Source: SAR324 cluster bacterium (lineage in GTDB: Bacteria > SAR324 > NAC60-12). Taken from it: a DNA stretch of 22,089 nucleotides. Location: NCBI GenBank assembly GCA_022448705.1, contig JAKUUF010000012.1:1-22089 (forward strand). The letters are read 5' to 3'. The notes beneath the pieces are model-generated. The model searched no databases. It had not been told where the DNA came from and was given only the letters and a program-made list of their open reading frames with translations. The stretch's first letter is position 1. Each line of letters opens with the position of its first letter. A program made the translations under genes and the position numbers. Below are positions 1 through 8,389 of the stretch, piece after piece.

Positions 1-134
1 ATACTTAATCAAAAGACTGCCGGATGCCTGGTCCATAATTCGTTAGTAAATGCTGGCTTAAGAGACCAGTCCCTCCTCCTGCCCCTGGGCATCTGTTCAT
101 AGAATGTATTTACCGCTTTATTAATATCCATTGT
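1..134 (+). other. alaS upstream region with nested inverted repeats
   Basis: This short stretch precedes alaS and has no supportable gene. Two perfect inverted repeats are nearly nested on the plus strand: GATGCC (23-28) with GGCATC (88-93), and TGGTC (29-33) with GACCA (64-68). Together they could form a two-step stem in a leader transcript. No clear -35/-10 pair and no Shine-Dalgarno sequence is visible before the alaS ATG. A frame that ends in TAG at 44-46 could be the tail of an upstream gene, but only 14 codons are visible and I do not recognise them. Whether the repeats act as a leader is inference. Confidence 0.3.
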
Positions 135-2783
135 ATGAAAAATTCAAAGCAAATACGACAGGAATTCATCTCTTTTTTTGAAAAACGAGGTCATCGTTTT
201 GTACGCAGTGCACCTGTAGTTCCAAATGACGACCCTACCCTGCTTTTTTCAAATTCCGGAATGGCACAGTTTAAAGATGTGTTTTTAGGTACTGGAATAC
301 GGGATTACAGCCGTGCGGTTAATTCACAAAAATGCATAAGGGCCAGCGGCAAGCACAATGATCTGGAAGATGTGGGATATGACAATTACCACCATACATT
401 TTTTGAGATGCTCGGGAACTGGTCTTTCGGGGACTACTTTAAAAAAGAGGCCATAGAATGGGCATGGGAGTTAATGACTGAGCAATGGGGGCTGCCAAAA
501 GAGAAAATGTGGGCCACTGTTTTTGCTGGTGGAGACGGTGTTGAAGCTGATGAAGATGCTGAGAACCTCTGGAAGACCTGTACCGATATTGCTTCAGAAC
601 AGGTTCTGCGTTTCGACAAAAATGACAACTTCTGGGAAATGGGTGAAGTAGGTCCGTGCGGTCCTTGTTCTGAGCTGCATATAGATCTGGGTCAGGGCAC
701 ATGTCCACTCTCAGACAAGCATGAATGTGCAGTCAACCTTGAAGGGTGCTGGCGGTTTGTAGAGCTTTGGAATCTGGTTTTCATGCAATATCAGCGTTTT
801 GCGGATGGACACCTGGAAGAGCTTTCAGCCCAGCATGTAGATACCGGAATGGGACTGGAACGAATTTGCCGAGTTCTTCAGGAAGTTGATTCAAATTACA
901 GTACAGATCTTTTTGTACCAATTTTGGAAAAAATAAGTGAAGTGACTGGACAGGCAGATTCAGGGGAAGAAGCCGGTGTTGCATTTAGAGTTATTGCAGA
1001 TCATTTGCGTTCACTGAGCTTTGCCGTTGCGGACGGAGCGCTGCCTTCAAACGAAGGTAGAGGCTATGTCCTGCGTAGAATGTTACGGCGTGCTACGAGA
1101 TTTGGAAGAGTTTTAAACATGCATGAGCCCTTTATTTATAAACTGGTTCCCACTCTGGCAGAAGTAATGGGTGATGCTTTCCCGGAAATCAATAAACAGC
1201 AGAAACATGTGCAAAACGTTATTCAGGCAGAAGAGACCAGTTTCGGTTCAACCCTGGACCGAGGGTTGGAAATTTTTCAGAAAATGATTTCAAGCTCTGA
1301 AACAAAATCTTCAAAGATTATTTCAGGTGAAGATGCGTTTAAGCTTTATGATACTTATGGTTTCCCCGTTGATCTGACACGCCTGATGAGTAATGAACAT
1401 GGATTTGAAGTTGATGAAAAGGGTTTTGAAAAATTGATGAAAGAACAACAGGAACGGGCACGTGAAGCAGGCAAGTTTAAGACAATTCCAGACAAATGGA
1501 GTGAAATTTCTGAAGGACCTGATTCAAAATTTGTAGGCTATGATACTTTCATTACAGAATCTAAACTACGCCGCTTTTCACAAAATGAATCCGGGCAATG
1601 GCAGTTTATTTTGGACACAACACCTTTTTACGCAGAATCAGGCGGTCAGGTTGGTGACCATGGCATTCTGCAGCAGAATGATAATACCTGGAATGTGGTA
1701 GATGTTCAGAAAATGGGCGATTCAATTATTCATATCTGTGAGGCTGAAAATAAAAACTTAAAAAACATTGTTCCTGACAATTCAACAATTACTGCATCAG
1801 TAGATGAAAAATCACGATTATCAACAACAAACAATCATACTGCCGCACACCTGATGCATGAGGCACTGCGGCAGGTATTAGGCGAGCATGTGACTCAGGC
1901 GGGGTCTCTGGTCAATCCGGAAATCCTAAGGTTTGACTTTACACATTTTGAAAAAGTGAGTGACACACAGCTGGAAGAAATTGAGAACATAGTCAATTTG
2001 GTAATCCGCCAGAACATTAACACGGACATTTATGAAACTCCTTATGACGAGGCAATCAGTTCCGGAATAATTGCACTGTTTGGTGAAAAATACGGAGATG
2101 TTGTCAGAGTAGTAAAAATCTCTGATTTTTCAGAAGAACTTTGCGGAGGCTGCCATGTAAAAGCTACAGGACAAATTGGACAGTTCCGCCTAGTTTCTGA
2201 AGAGGGAATTGCCGCCGGAATCAGGAGGGTTGTTGCTGTTACTGGTAAACAAGCAGAATTGATGACTCAGGAGCAGGGCAGAGTCGCACGTGCATTGCGC
2301 CAACTGCTGAATGTTCCTGAGGCACAAATTCCGGAAATGGCAGAAAAACTTGCTGAAGAAAAAAGACAGCTGGAAAAAGAAGTTCAATCCCTGAGGAGCA
2401 AGGCCGCTCTTGAAGGCATATCAGAACTGGTGGCGCAAGCTGAAGAAGTTGAGGGGGTGTCTGTGCTTGCCAGGGAAATTGAGGCAGATTCTGCAGACAC
2501 TCTCCGGAATATAGGTCATTCTGTTAGGGAACAAATTTCTTCAGGGATTGCCTGGCTGGCTACAACGATGGATGAGAAAAGCACCTTGCTTTGCGTTGTT
2601 TCAGATGACCTGATTCAACGAGGGATTAAGGCCGGTGATATGGTGAATGAGGTCGCAAAACTTGCAGATGGACGAGGAGGAGGTAAGCCTAATATGGCAC
2701 AAGCAGGTATCAAAGCCCCGGAAAAACTTCCCAGTGCATTAGCAGCAGCAACGGAAATAGTGCGCGAAAAACTGGCAAATTAA
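135..2783 (+). CDS. alaS: Alanyl-tRNA synthetase
   Basis: This class II aminoacyl-tRNA synthetase charges tRNA-Ala with alanine in the cytoplasm and hydrolyses mischarged Ser- and Gly-tRNA-Ala. The 882 residues match the usual bacterial length of about 875. The N-terminus has the family pattern DPTLLFSNSGMAQFKDVFLG. The editing domain keeps its zinc-binding set, H568-x3-H572 and C670-x3-C673-H674, almost at the E. coli positions. A coiled-coil-like segment (about 740-770) leads into the C-terminal DHHA1 domain with the glycine-rich motif DGRGGGKPNMAQAG. The ATG at 135 fits the family N-terminus even though no Shine-Dalgarno sequence is apparent. The next gene begins 3 bases after the stop, so the two are probably co-transcribed. 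No damage or missing motif is seen. Confidence 0.98.
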   Translation: MKNSKQIRQEFISFFEKRGHRFVRSAPVVPNDDPTLLFSNSGMAQFKDVFLGTGIRDYSRAVNSQKCIRASGKHNDLEDVGYDNYHHTFFEMLGNWSFGDYFKKEAIEWAWELMTEQWGLPKEKMWATVFAGGDGVEADEDAENLWKTCTDIASEQVLRFDKNDNFWEMGEVGPCGPCSELHIDLGQGTCPLSDKHECAVNLEGCWRFVELWNLVFMQYQRFADGHLEELSAQHVDTGMGLERICRVLQEVDSNYSTDLFVPILEKISEVTGQADSGEEAGVAFRVIADHLRSLSFAVADGALPSNEGRGYVLRRMLRRATRFGRVLNMHEPFIYKLVPTLAEVMGDAFPEINKQQKHVQNVIQAEETSFGSTLDRGLEIFQKMISSSETKSSKIISGEDAFKLYDTYGFPVDLTRLMSNEHGFEVDEKGFEKLMKEQQERAREAGKFKTIPDKWSEISEGPDSKFVGYDTFITESKLRRFSQNESGQWQFILDTTPFYAESGGQVGDHGILQQNDNTWNVVDVQKMGDSIIHICEAENKNLKNIVPDNSTITASVDEKSRLSTTNNHTAAHLMHEALRQVLGEHVTQAGSLVNPEILRFDFTHFEKVSDTQLEEIENIVNLVIRQNINTDIYETPYDEAISSGIIALFGEKYGDVVRVVKISDFSEELCGGCHVKATGQIGQFRLVSEEGIAAGIRRVVAVTGKQAELMTQEQGRVARALRQLLNVPEAQIPEMAEKLAEEKRQLEKEVQSLRSKAALEGISELVAQAEEVEGVSVLAREIEADSADTLRNIGHSVREQISSGIAWLATTMDEKSTLLCVVSDDLIQRGIKAGDMVNEVAKLADGRGGGKPNMAQAGIKAPEKLPSALAAATEIVREKLAN

Positions 2784-2786
2784 CTG

Positions 2787-4079
2787 ATGGGATACGAAAC
2801 TTTCATTGGCAAGCGCTACCTGTTTTCGCCACGTCAGGATCGTTCCATTTCAGTCATCACATGGATTTCCATAGGAGGTGTGGCACTGGGAGTGATTGCC
2901 CTGATTGTTTCTACTTCTGTAATGAATGGTTTCCGAACAAATTTACAAAATGCAGTAACCGGTTCGTTGCCTCACATCACAATATTTGCCTGGAATGATG
3001 GTATGAAAGATTATTCCAGTCTGAAAGAAAGATTGGAAGCTAATCCAAAAGTAGAAGGAGTTGCGCCATATATCTACAAGCAGGTAATGCTAACAGGGAA
3101 AAAGCAGCCAAAAGGAGCGCTTCTCCGAGGTATTGACCCGGAGCAGGAACCAGGCGTTACAAATATTTCTTCATTCCTGCGGGAAGAAGTTTACGGTATT
3201 ACAACACCTACTGAGAAAAACCAGGCTCTAATTTCGACAAAACTTCTTAAGCGGCTTTCACACCGGGAAGCTCGGGGAAAGAAACTGAAAGACGGGATCA
3301 TTCTAGGAGCAAAACTGGCGAGGCACTTAGAGGCAAGCGTAGGTGATTCAGTGAAACTGGTATCCTCAGAACAGAGAATGACTCCAATTGGCGATATTCC
3401 ACGCATTAAAAAACTGGAGGTGATCGGAGTCTTTGAATCGGGAATTTCCGGGTACGATGAAGTGCTTGCCTTTATTGATTACCGGCTCCTGCAGAAAATT
3501 TATCGAATGAATGAAAATATTACAGGTTTGGGTGTGAGAATAAGCAATCCTGAAAATGCCCCTGAAATTGCTCATGAATTGGCTGAATTCAGTGATGAAT
3601 ATGTTGTTGGCAACTGGGCAGACGAAAATAAAAGTATCTTCCAGGTAATGAAACTTGAAAAAATCGGTCTTTTTCTGATCCTCACACTGATAATTGTTGT
3701 AGCTGCGTTCAATATTGTCAGTTCACTTATCATGCTTGTATTGGAGAAATCCAGAGAAATTGCAATCCTTAAGGCTCTTGGTGCAAATGATTCTGGAATC
3801 AGGAAAATCTTTTTTTTTCAGGGGCTAGTGATCGGGTCACTTGGCACAATAGGCGGAGTACTGCTTGGTTTGGCTATCTGCTGGGTTTTAATGAACTTTG
3901 AAATTATTGACATCCCACCCGGTGTTTATCCAGGAGGAAACAGAATCCCGGTTCTTATTGACTGGTTTGATGTCGCCTTAACTACACTGGCATCTTTTGT
4001 AATTTGTTTGCTGGTTACACTTTATCCATCCACAAAAGCCTCAAGGCTCAATCCTGTAGACCCTCTGCGTTATGAATAA
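2787..4079 (+). CDS. lolC: LolC/LolE-type lipoprotein-releasing ABC transporter permease
   Basis: This is a 430-residue inner-membrane permease of the LolC/LolE (MacB/FtsX) family. With the ATPase LolD, such proteins release mature lipoproteins from the inner membrane to the carrier LolA. The layout is diagnostic: an N-terminal GKRYLFS-type motif, a first membrane helix at about 23-45 followed by STSVMNGF, a periplasmic domain to about residue 290, and three C-terminal helices at about 294-318, 346-367 and 395-413. The pattern EKSREIAILKALGA lies after the second helix, and the protein ends in the typical NPVDPLRYE. It starts 3 bases after alaS. No lolD ATPase is adjacent, which is unusual because lolC and lolD are commonly neighbours. 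The C versus E subtype cannot be settled here; many lineages have a single homodimeric LolF-like form. Confidence 0.92.
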   Translation: MGYETFIGKRYLFSPRQDRSISVITWISIGGVALGVIALIVSTSVMNGFRTNLQNAVTGSLPHITIFAWNDGMKDYSSLKERLEANPKVEGVAPYIYKQVMLTGKKQPKGALLRGIDPEQEPGVTNISSFLREEVYGITTPTEKNQALISTKLLKRLSHREARGKKLKDGIILGAKLARHLEASVGDSVKLVSSEQRMTPIGDIPRIKKLEVIGVFESGISGYDEVLAFIDYRLLQKIYRMNENITGLGVRISNPENAPEIAHELAEFSDEYVVGNWADENKSIFQVMKLEKIGLFLILTLIIVVAAFNIVSSLIMLVLEKSREIAILKALGANDSGIRKIFFFQGLVIGSLGTIGGVLLGLAICWVLMNFEIIDIPPGVYPGGNRIPVLIDWFDVALTTLASFVICLLVTLYPSTKASRLNPVDPLRYE

Positions 4080-4218
4080 TTCATTGGATTATTTCTTATA
4101 CTATAAAAAACTTGAATTTAAAGGTTAAATAAGTGATTATTAGAGGTTGTTATTTGCTGTAGTAAAATCCTAAGTAAATAAAAAAAACTTTAGACTGAAA
4201 TTCATGAGAGGACGTTAA

Positions 4219-4530
4219 ATGACTTATACTGTAACCGCAAACTGTGAAAAATGTAAGTATACTGACTGTGTGGAAGTATGTCCGGTGGAAGCATTTCACG
4301 AGGGTCCGGACATGCTTTACATACATCCGGAAACCTGCATTGATTGCAATGCATGTGTCGAGGAATGTCCAGTTGAGGCAATATACGCAGATGTGGATGT
4401 GCCTGAAAAATGGGAACATTATACACCGTTAAATGCAGAAAAATGTGAGGAATATCCGGTCATTCTTGAAGCAAAAGATCCTCTCCCAACGGCACGTACA
4501 CTTGAGGAAATTCAGGCTGCAGAAGGTTAA
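4219..4530 (+). CDS. fdxA: 7Fe (3Fe-4S/4Fe-4S) ferredoxin
   Basis: This small soluble electron carrier has 103 residues and belongs to the Azotobacter FdI / FdxA family. C9, C17 and C50 match the ligands of the [3Fe-4S] cluster. C21, C40, C43 and C46 match those of the [4Fe-4S] cluster. C12 corresponds to the free cysteine of FdI. Each cluster-binding half ends in the usual CPVEA pattern. The C-terminal tail of about 40 residues is typical of FdxA. A good Shine-Dalgarno sequence, AGAGGA at 4207-4212, lies 6 bases before the ATG. The gene stands alone, with 139 bases before it and 139 after it, so its redox partner cannot be read from context. Confidence 0.95.
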   Translation: MTYTVTANCEKCKYTDCVEVCPVEAFHEGPDMLYIHPETCIDCNACVEECPVEAIYADVDVPEKWEHYTPLNAEKCEEYPVILEAKDPLPTARTLEEIQAAEG

Positions 4531-4669
4531 CCATCTTTGTCAGGAAAAATTTTGTTTTTCAAAAATTAATATATGCACAAGCTGACAAATAAATAATTTT
4601 TTATTCTCTATGAGAATTAAATTCAAATAATATTTCATAACTTTTTATTAAGACTTACAAAAAAGACCC

Positions 4670-4852
4670 ATGGCTGTCCCAAGAAGGAAAACATCACGCA
4701 GTCAACGAGACCACAGGAGAGGTCATATCAAAATCCCGGAAACTGCTCTATCTGAATGCACCAATTGTCACGCATTGATCAGACCTCACCGCGTATGTCC
4801 CGAATGTGGATTTTACAAGGGTGTTGAAGTCATCGAAATAGCAGCAACCTGA
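4670..4852 (+). CDS. rpmF: 50S ribosomal protein L32
   Basis: This is a 60-residue structural protein of the large ribosomal subunit. The N-terminus MAVPRRKTSRSQRDHRRGH is characteristic of bL32. The four cysteines C30, C33, C43 and C46 form an intact zinc ribbon, so this is the zinc-binding (C+) form. It lies 48 bases ahead of plsX, the conserved rpmF-plsX pairing that links ribosome and phospholipid synthesis. The gene yceD (DUF177), usually just upstream of rpmF, is missing; a ferredoxin gene and an AT-rich spacer sit there instead. No clear Shine-Dalgarno sequence is seen before the ATG. Confidence 0.97.
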   Translation: MAVPRRKTSRSQRDHRRGHIKIPETALSECTNCHALIRPHRVCPECGFYKGVEVIEIAAT

Positions 4853-4900
4853 GCTGTTTTTTCTGCTCTTTCAATCATCAACAGCAAACCAGGATAGAGT

Positions 4901-5938
4901 ATGGCAATTGCGGTTGACGCAATGGGAGGAGATAGCCCCTTAACAGTACAAATTGAAGCTGCTCTACAGGCAATATCTGAACTGGGTACAGACGTTGTTT
5001 TAGTTGGAGCAGAAGACCAAATCAAAGAAGTACTGAAACAACACAGCTTCGATCAAAATAAATTACGAATCGTCAATTCCACAGAAACAGTGGAGATGAA
5101 CGATTCTCCTGCCACGGCATTACGTCAAAAGAAAAATTCTTCCATCAAAGTAGCTGTAGACCTTCTTGCAACAGGCGAAGCAGATGCTGTAGTAAGTGCT
5201 GGAAATACTGGAGCAGCGATGGCTACCGCGAAATTTGTGCTCAAATCTGTTGAAGGAATTGAGCGTCCTGCAATTGCCACTCTCATGCCTTCCATTCATC
5301 GGAATCACCCCTTCGTCCTATTGGATATAGGTGCAAACACAGATTGCAAACCATTGTATCTTTTCCAATTTGCACTTATGGGAGATGCTTACGCACGCAC
5401 TTTGCTCCATCTGGATAATCCCAGGGTTGCCTTGCTAAACAATGGTGAGGAGGAAGGCAAAGGCTATCTGCAACTCAAAGAAACTTATGATTTACTGAAG
5501 CAAAGCACACTTAACTTTACAGGTAACATTGAAGGAAAATCGATGTTTAAGGATATTGTGGATGTGGTGGTTTGTGACGGTTTTATTGGGAATATTGCCC
5601 TTAAAGTTGCAGAAGGAACTTTCGATTTTGTACGCAGTGTGCTTCGCGAGGAAGTTGACAACACTTTGCTTGCTAAAATAGGATACCAGGCTATGAGAGG
5701 ACCATTCAGGGCATTGCGTCAAAGAGCTGACTACTCTGAAGTGGGTGGAGCTCCTTTGCTGGGAGTAAACGGTATTGTAATTATCTGTCACGGAAGCTCA
5801 AGAGTACATACAATCCGCAACGCAATTAAACACGCACAGGAATGTGCAGAACAAAAACTGAATGAAAAAATATCGCTTGAAGTATCAGAAAATCTGGATG
5901 TCATCAATCAGGCAAAAAGCCTGGCTGAAAAAGTGTGA
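4901..5938 (+). CDS. plsX: Phosphate acyltransferase PlsX
   Basis: PlsX converts acyl-ACP and phosphate into acyl-phosphate, the acyl donor that PlsY uses to make lysophosphatidic acid; it is a peripheral membrane enzyme of phospholipid synthesis. The 345 residues match the family length. Diagnostic patterns are the start IAVDAMGGD, then NDSPATALRQKKNSS, VSAGNTGAAMA, LLDIGANTDCKP, LNNGEEEGKG, VVCDGFIGN and a late GGAPLLGVNG. An AGGATAGAG sequence just before the ATG can serve as Shine-Dalgarno. It follows rpmF in the usual order, but fabH, commonly next, is absent. A minus-strand gene ends 5 bases after the plsX stop, leaving no room for a dedicated terminator. Confidence 0.97.
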   Translation: MAIAVDAMGGDSPLTVQIEAALQAISELGTDVVLVGAEDQIKEVLKQHSFDQNKLRIVNSTETVEMNDSPATALRQKKNSSIKVAVDLLATGEADAVVSAGNTGAAMATAKFVLKSVEGIERPAIATLMPSIHRNHPFVLLDIGANTDCKPLYLFQFALMGDAYARTLLHLDNPRVALLNNGEEEGKGYLQLKETYDLLKQSTLNFTGNIEGKSMFKDIVDVVVCDGFIGNIALKVAEGTFDFVRSVLREEVDNTLLAKIGYQAMRGPFRALRQRADYSEVGGAPLLGVNGIVIICHGSSRVHTIRNAIKHAQECAEQKLNEKISLEVSENLDVINQAKSLAEKV

Positions 5939-5943
5939 AGATG

Positions 5944-6366
5944 TTAGTTGGTCCTTTGATGTGCTGAAATTTGCTCCATGACATATTCTTCACAATCTTC
6001 CCAGGACATTTCTTCATGCTTCAGTTTTTCATAAAGGGTGAAAATCACCTGAAATTCTTCCAGCAGAGGAAGCTCCGTTTTTTCATGTGAAGGAATCATC
6101 TTTTGCCGCAAAAGGTTTAAAGTATATACGCTTTCTTTCAAGCGACGTAAAGACAGGATTTTTTTCTTGTAGTCATATAATAGATAGCTAAAGATAAAAA
6201 TTCCTGCATCATCTAAATCACCAGTCCAGTCCCATTCCTCAGTCTGATATTCAACTTCAATTTCAAGAATGCGTCTTCCATCTTTGACCACTTGTGAAAA
6301 CTCAACCTCATTCTCAAAATTTGATTTTACAAATTCAGTTGAACCAGTTTTTGCAGAAGATGACAT
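5944..6366 (-). CDS. Hypothetical acidic protein, 140 residues
   Basis: I do not recognise this protein. It is soluble-looking and acidic, with no signal peptide or membrane helix. Residues 20-50 look like alternating beta strands (EVEFSQVVKDGRRILEIEV). The aromatic-acidic stretch EEWDWTGDLDD lies at about 43-53, followed by a hydrophobic segment FIFSYLLYDY and then mostly helical, charged sequence to the end. No catalytic motif is apparent. The frame is open over 423 bases and converges tightly on plsX (5-base gap), which supports a real gene. No Shine-Dalgarno sequence is visible upstream of its ATG. It has no obvious functional partner, as the neighbours belong to lipid metabolism on the opposite strand. 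Confidence 0.6.
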   Translation of the reverse strand: MSSSAKTGSTEFVKSNFENEVEFSQVVKDGRRILEIEVEYQTEEWDWTGDLDDAGIFIFSYLLYDYKKKILSLRRLKESVYTLNLLRQKMIPSHEKTELPLLEEFQVIFTLYEKLKHEEMSWEDCEEYVMEQISAHQRTN

Positions 6367-6480
6367 AAAAAGTCGGTCAGTACAAAACTAAATGAAATAT
6401 TTTAAAACATCCATGAGCAGTTTCTATGTATCTATAAAATCTCAATTGATACTATATCAACCGTCAAAACGTGTCAATCT

Positions 6481-7284
6481 ATGGAAAATATAAATAAACT
6501 GGAAAAAATAAAACGTCCGTGGGTAGTTGCACACAGGGGATATAGTGGCCGATATCCTGAAAATACTGCTTCAGCTTTTGAGGCTGCAATAGGAGCAGGC
6601 GCAGACATGATTGAATTAGATGTATGCCTGACAAAAGACCGTATACCTGTTGTAATACATGATCAAACCCTGGAAAGAACTACTGATGGTCATGGGCTGG
6701 TGTCTGAATTCACACTCTCAGAATTAAAAAAGCTGGATGCAGGAAGCTGGTTCAGTCCAGAATTTAAAGGAGAATCAATTCCCACTCTTGAGGAGGTCCT
6801 TTTGCAAATCAGAGGAAAAATTTCAGTTAACATCGAAATCAAACCGGAAAGCTATGAATCAGCTGGTCCTGCCGATGCAATCGAAAAACAGATATGCATA
6901 ATGGTTGAAAAGTTTGGAATGAATGAATCTGTGCTGATATCAAGTTTTGAGCACTCCTTTTTTCCAAGAATCAAATTGTGGCACAGCAAAGATAACAATC
7001 AAACTTCACTCAGAATCGCACCTCTCCAAGAAAAAGAATTTTCTGAAGAAAATGTTCTAAAACTGTGTAAAGGTACAGAAGCATATTCTTTCCATCCTGA
7101 TGAAAGATTCTTAACTCCTTCTCTTATAAAAATCCTCAAAGCAAGCAGTTTCAGAACAATTGCTTACACGATTAACGATGAAAAACGTATTGAACAGCTT
7201 GCTAAATGGGGGGTTACAGGGATCATCACTGATGAGCCTGAACTTATGTGGAAAGTTTTGCGGAAATTAAATAGTAATGAATGA
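6481..7284 (+). CDS. ugpQ: Glycerophosphodiester phosphodiesterase
   Basis: This TIM-barrel enzyme hydrolyses glycerophosphodiesters (phospholipid head-group remnants) to glycerol-3-phosphate and an alcohol. The 267 residues match cytoplasmic UgpQ-type enzymes, and no signal peptide is seen. Catalytic residues are intact: H18-R19 in AHRGYSGRYPENT, the metal ligands E45 and D47 in MIELDVCLTKD, H60 in VVIHDQTLERTTDG, and E119 in NIEIKPES. The C-terminal barrel strand ends in the usual GVTGIITDEPE. The gene stands alone between converging or opposite-strand neighbours, without ugp transport genes. It has no evident Shine-Dalgarno sequence, and the next in-frame methionine (M43) would delete catalytic residues, so the ATG at 6481 is preferred. 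Confidence 0.94.
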   Translation: MENINKLEKIKRPWVVAHRGYSGRYPENTASAFEAAIGAGADMIELDVCLTKDRIPVVIHDQTLERTTDGHGLVSEFTLSELKKLDAGSWFSPEFKGESIPTLEEVLLQIRGKISVNIEIKPESYESAGPADAIEKQICIMVEKFGMNESVLISSFEHSFFPRIKLWHSKDNNQTSLRIAPLQEKEFSEENVLKLCKGTEAYSFHPDERFLTPSLIKILKASSFRTIAYTINDEKRIEQLAKWGVTGIITDEPELMWKVLRKLNSNE

Positions 7285-7357
7285 CTAATCAGAGCATCTG
7301 CATTTGATATAAATCAATAGCTGCCGGACCAGAATATTAGTTTTACAAAATCTTGTT

Positions 7358-8380
7358 TTACTTAGCCTGATGGTTTGCCCATGAAAACTTGATTAAATCA
7401 TTAAGTTTTTCTGCTGCTTTTCCATTGTCAACTGTCTTAGCTGCCAGATCTACACCTTCTTCCAAATTCTCAACCTGTCCTGAAACGACTAACGCACCGG
7501 CGGCATTTGCCAGAGCAATTTCACGTGCAGTACCTTTCTCATCTCCAGAAAAAATACGCTCCATTATCCTGGCACTTTCTTCAGGAGTATCTATGCTTAT
7601 CTCCTCCAATTTTCCCGTCTTGAGACCAAGCTTCTCAGGAGTTACTTCATATTCTTTGATATTGCCTTCTCTAAGTTCTGCCACATGTGTAGGGGAGGTG
7701 ACTGTCAGCTCACACAAACCATCATATCCATGAACTACCAGTACTCGTTCGCTGCCTAATCGCTTAAGGACCTGAGCTATTTTCGAAGTAAGTTCAACAT
7801 TCGGGACTCCAATCAACTGACTTTTTGCACCTGCAGGATTTGTTAAGGGACCAAGCAGATTAAATACAGTGGGGACCCCAAGGTCCTTGCGTATTGGTCC
7901 GGCAAAGCGCATGGCTGGATGGTGATTGATCGCGTAACAAAAACAAATATCCAAATCCTGAAGACATTTTTCAACTTCATCAAGTTCCAAATTTATATTC
8001 ACTCCTAACGCTTCCAGTGCTTCGGCACTCCCGCTTTTTCTTGTGTTGCTGCGGTTGCCGTGTTTTGCTACAACTGCGCCTGCACCAGCAGCGATTATTG
8101 CAGCACATGTTGAAATGTTGAATGTGCTGATTCCATTTCCTCCTGTGCTGCAGGTGTCTATAGCATTTTCAGGTGCTTTAATTCCCGAAGCACGTTCCCT
8201 CATGGCCAGAGCAGCTCCAGCCATTTCTTCAGCAGTAACTCCTTTAGCCTGCAGCAAAGCTAAAAGTGCTGCCGCCTGAACAGACACAGCTTCTTCACTC
8301 ATGATCCATAGTATCATTTCTCGCGCTTCTTCAAAGCTGAGCGCTTCTGATGCCAGCAATTTTTGCAGTAATTCTTTCAT
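7358..8380 (-). CDS. trpD: Anthranilate phosphoribosyltransferase (TrpD) with altered metal/PRPP motifs
   Basis: TrpD transfers phosphoribose from PRPP to anthranilate, the second step of the tryptophan branch. The 340 residues and overall pattern are clearly TrpD: an N-terminal helical domain, FNISTCAAIIAAGAGAVVAKHGNRS, then FNLLGPLTNPAG and the C-terminal TSPTHVAEL. Two usually conserved sites differ. The PRPP loop GTGGD reads S78-T-G-G-N82. The magnesium-binding DE pair reads C223-E224 (GLCEL). I checked both by reading the codons on the minus strand (AGC...AAT, and TGT). E224 and the HGNRS loop are kept, so activity is possible but not assured. The gene starts 9 bases after the NadD-like/PncC-like gene, which implies co-transcription. 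No other trp gene is present in the window. Confidence 0.88.
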   Translation of the reverse strand: MKELLQKLLASEALSFEEAREMILWIMSEEAVSVQAAALLALLQAKGVTAEEMAGAALAMRERASGIKAPENAIDTCSTGGNGISTFNISTCAAIIAAGAGAVVAKHGNRSNTRKSGSAEALEALGVNINLELDEVEKCLQDLDICFCYAINHHPAMRFAGPIRKDLGVPTVFNLLGPLTNPAGAKSQLIGVPNVELTSKIAQVLKRLGSERVLVVHGYDGLCELTVTSPTHVAELREGNIKEYEVTPEKLGLKTGKLEEISIDTPEESARIMERIFSGDEKGTAREIALANAAGALVVSGQVENLEEGVDLAAKTVDNGKAAEKLNDLIKFSWANHQAK

Positions 8381-8389
8381 TTATTTAAA

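Noticed and set aside
23..93. A tRNA-Lys(CTT)-like element on the minus strand: a 6-pair acceptor-like stem 71 bases apart and an anticodon-like arm with loop CTCTTAA.
   Set aside because: The D-arm and T-arm do not pair and the usual GGTTCGAATCC signature is absent, so it is not a functional tRNA; most likely chance or at best a decayed copy.
9..131. A 40-codon open frame on the minus strand starting just upstream of alaS.
   Set aside because: It has no ribosome-binding site, no recognisable sequence and is well within the length expected by chance.
4147..4168. A promoter for the ferredoxin gene (TTGTTA and TAAAAT).
   Set aside because: The two hexamers are only 10 bases apart, too close for a sigma-70 promoter.
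4544..4560. Hairpin GAAAAA/TTTTTC after the ferredoxin gene as a terminator.
   Set aside because: The stem has only one G-C pair and is followed by A residues rather than a T-tract.
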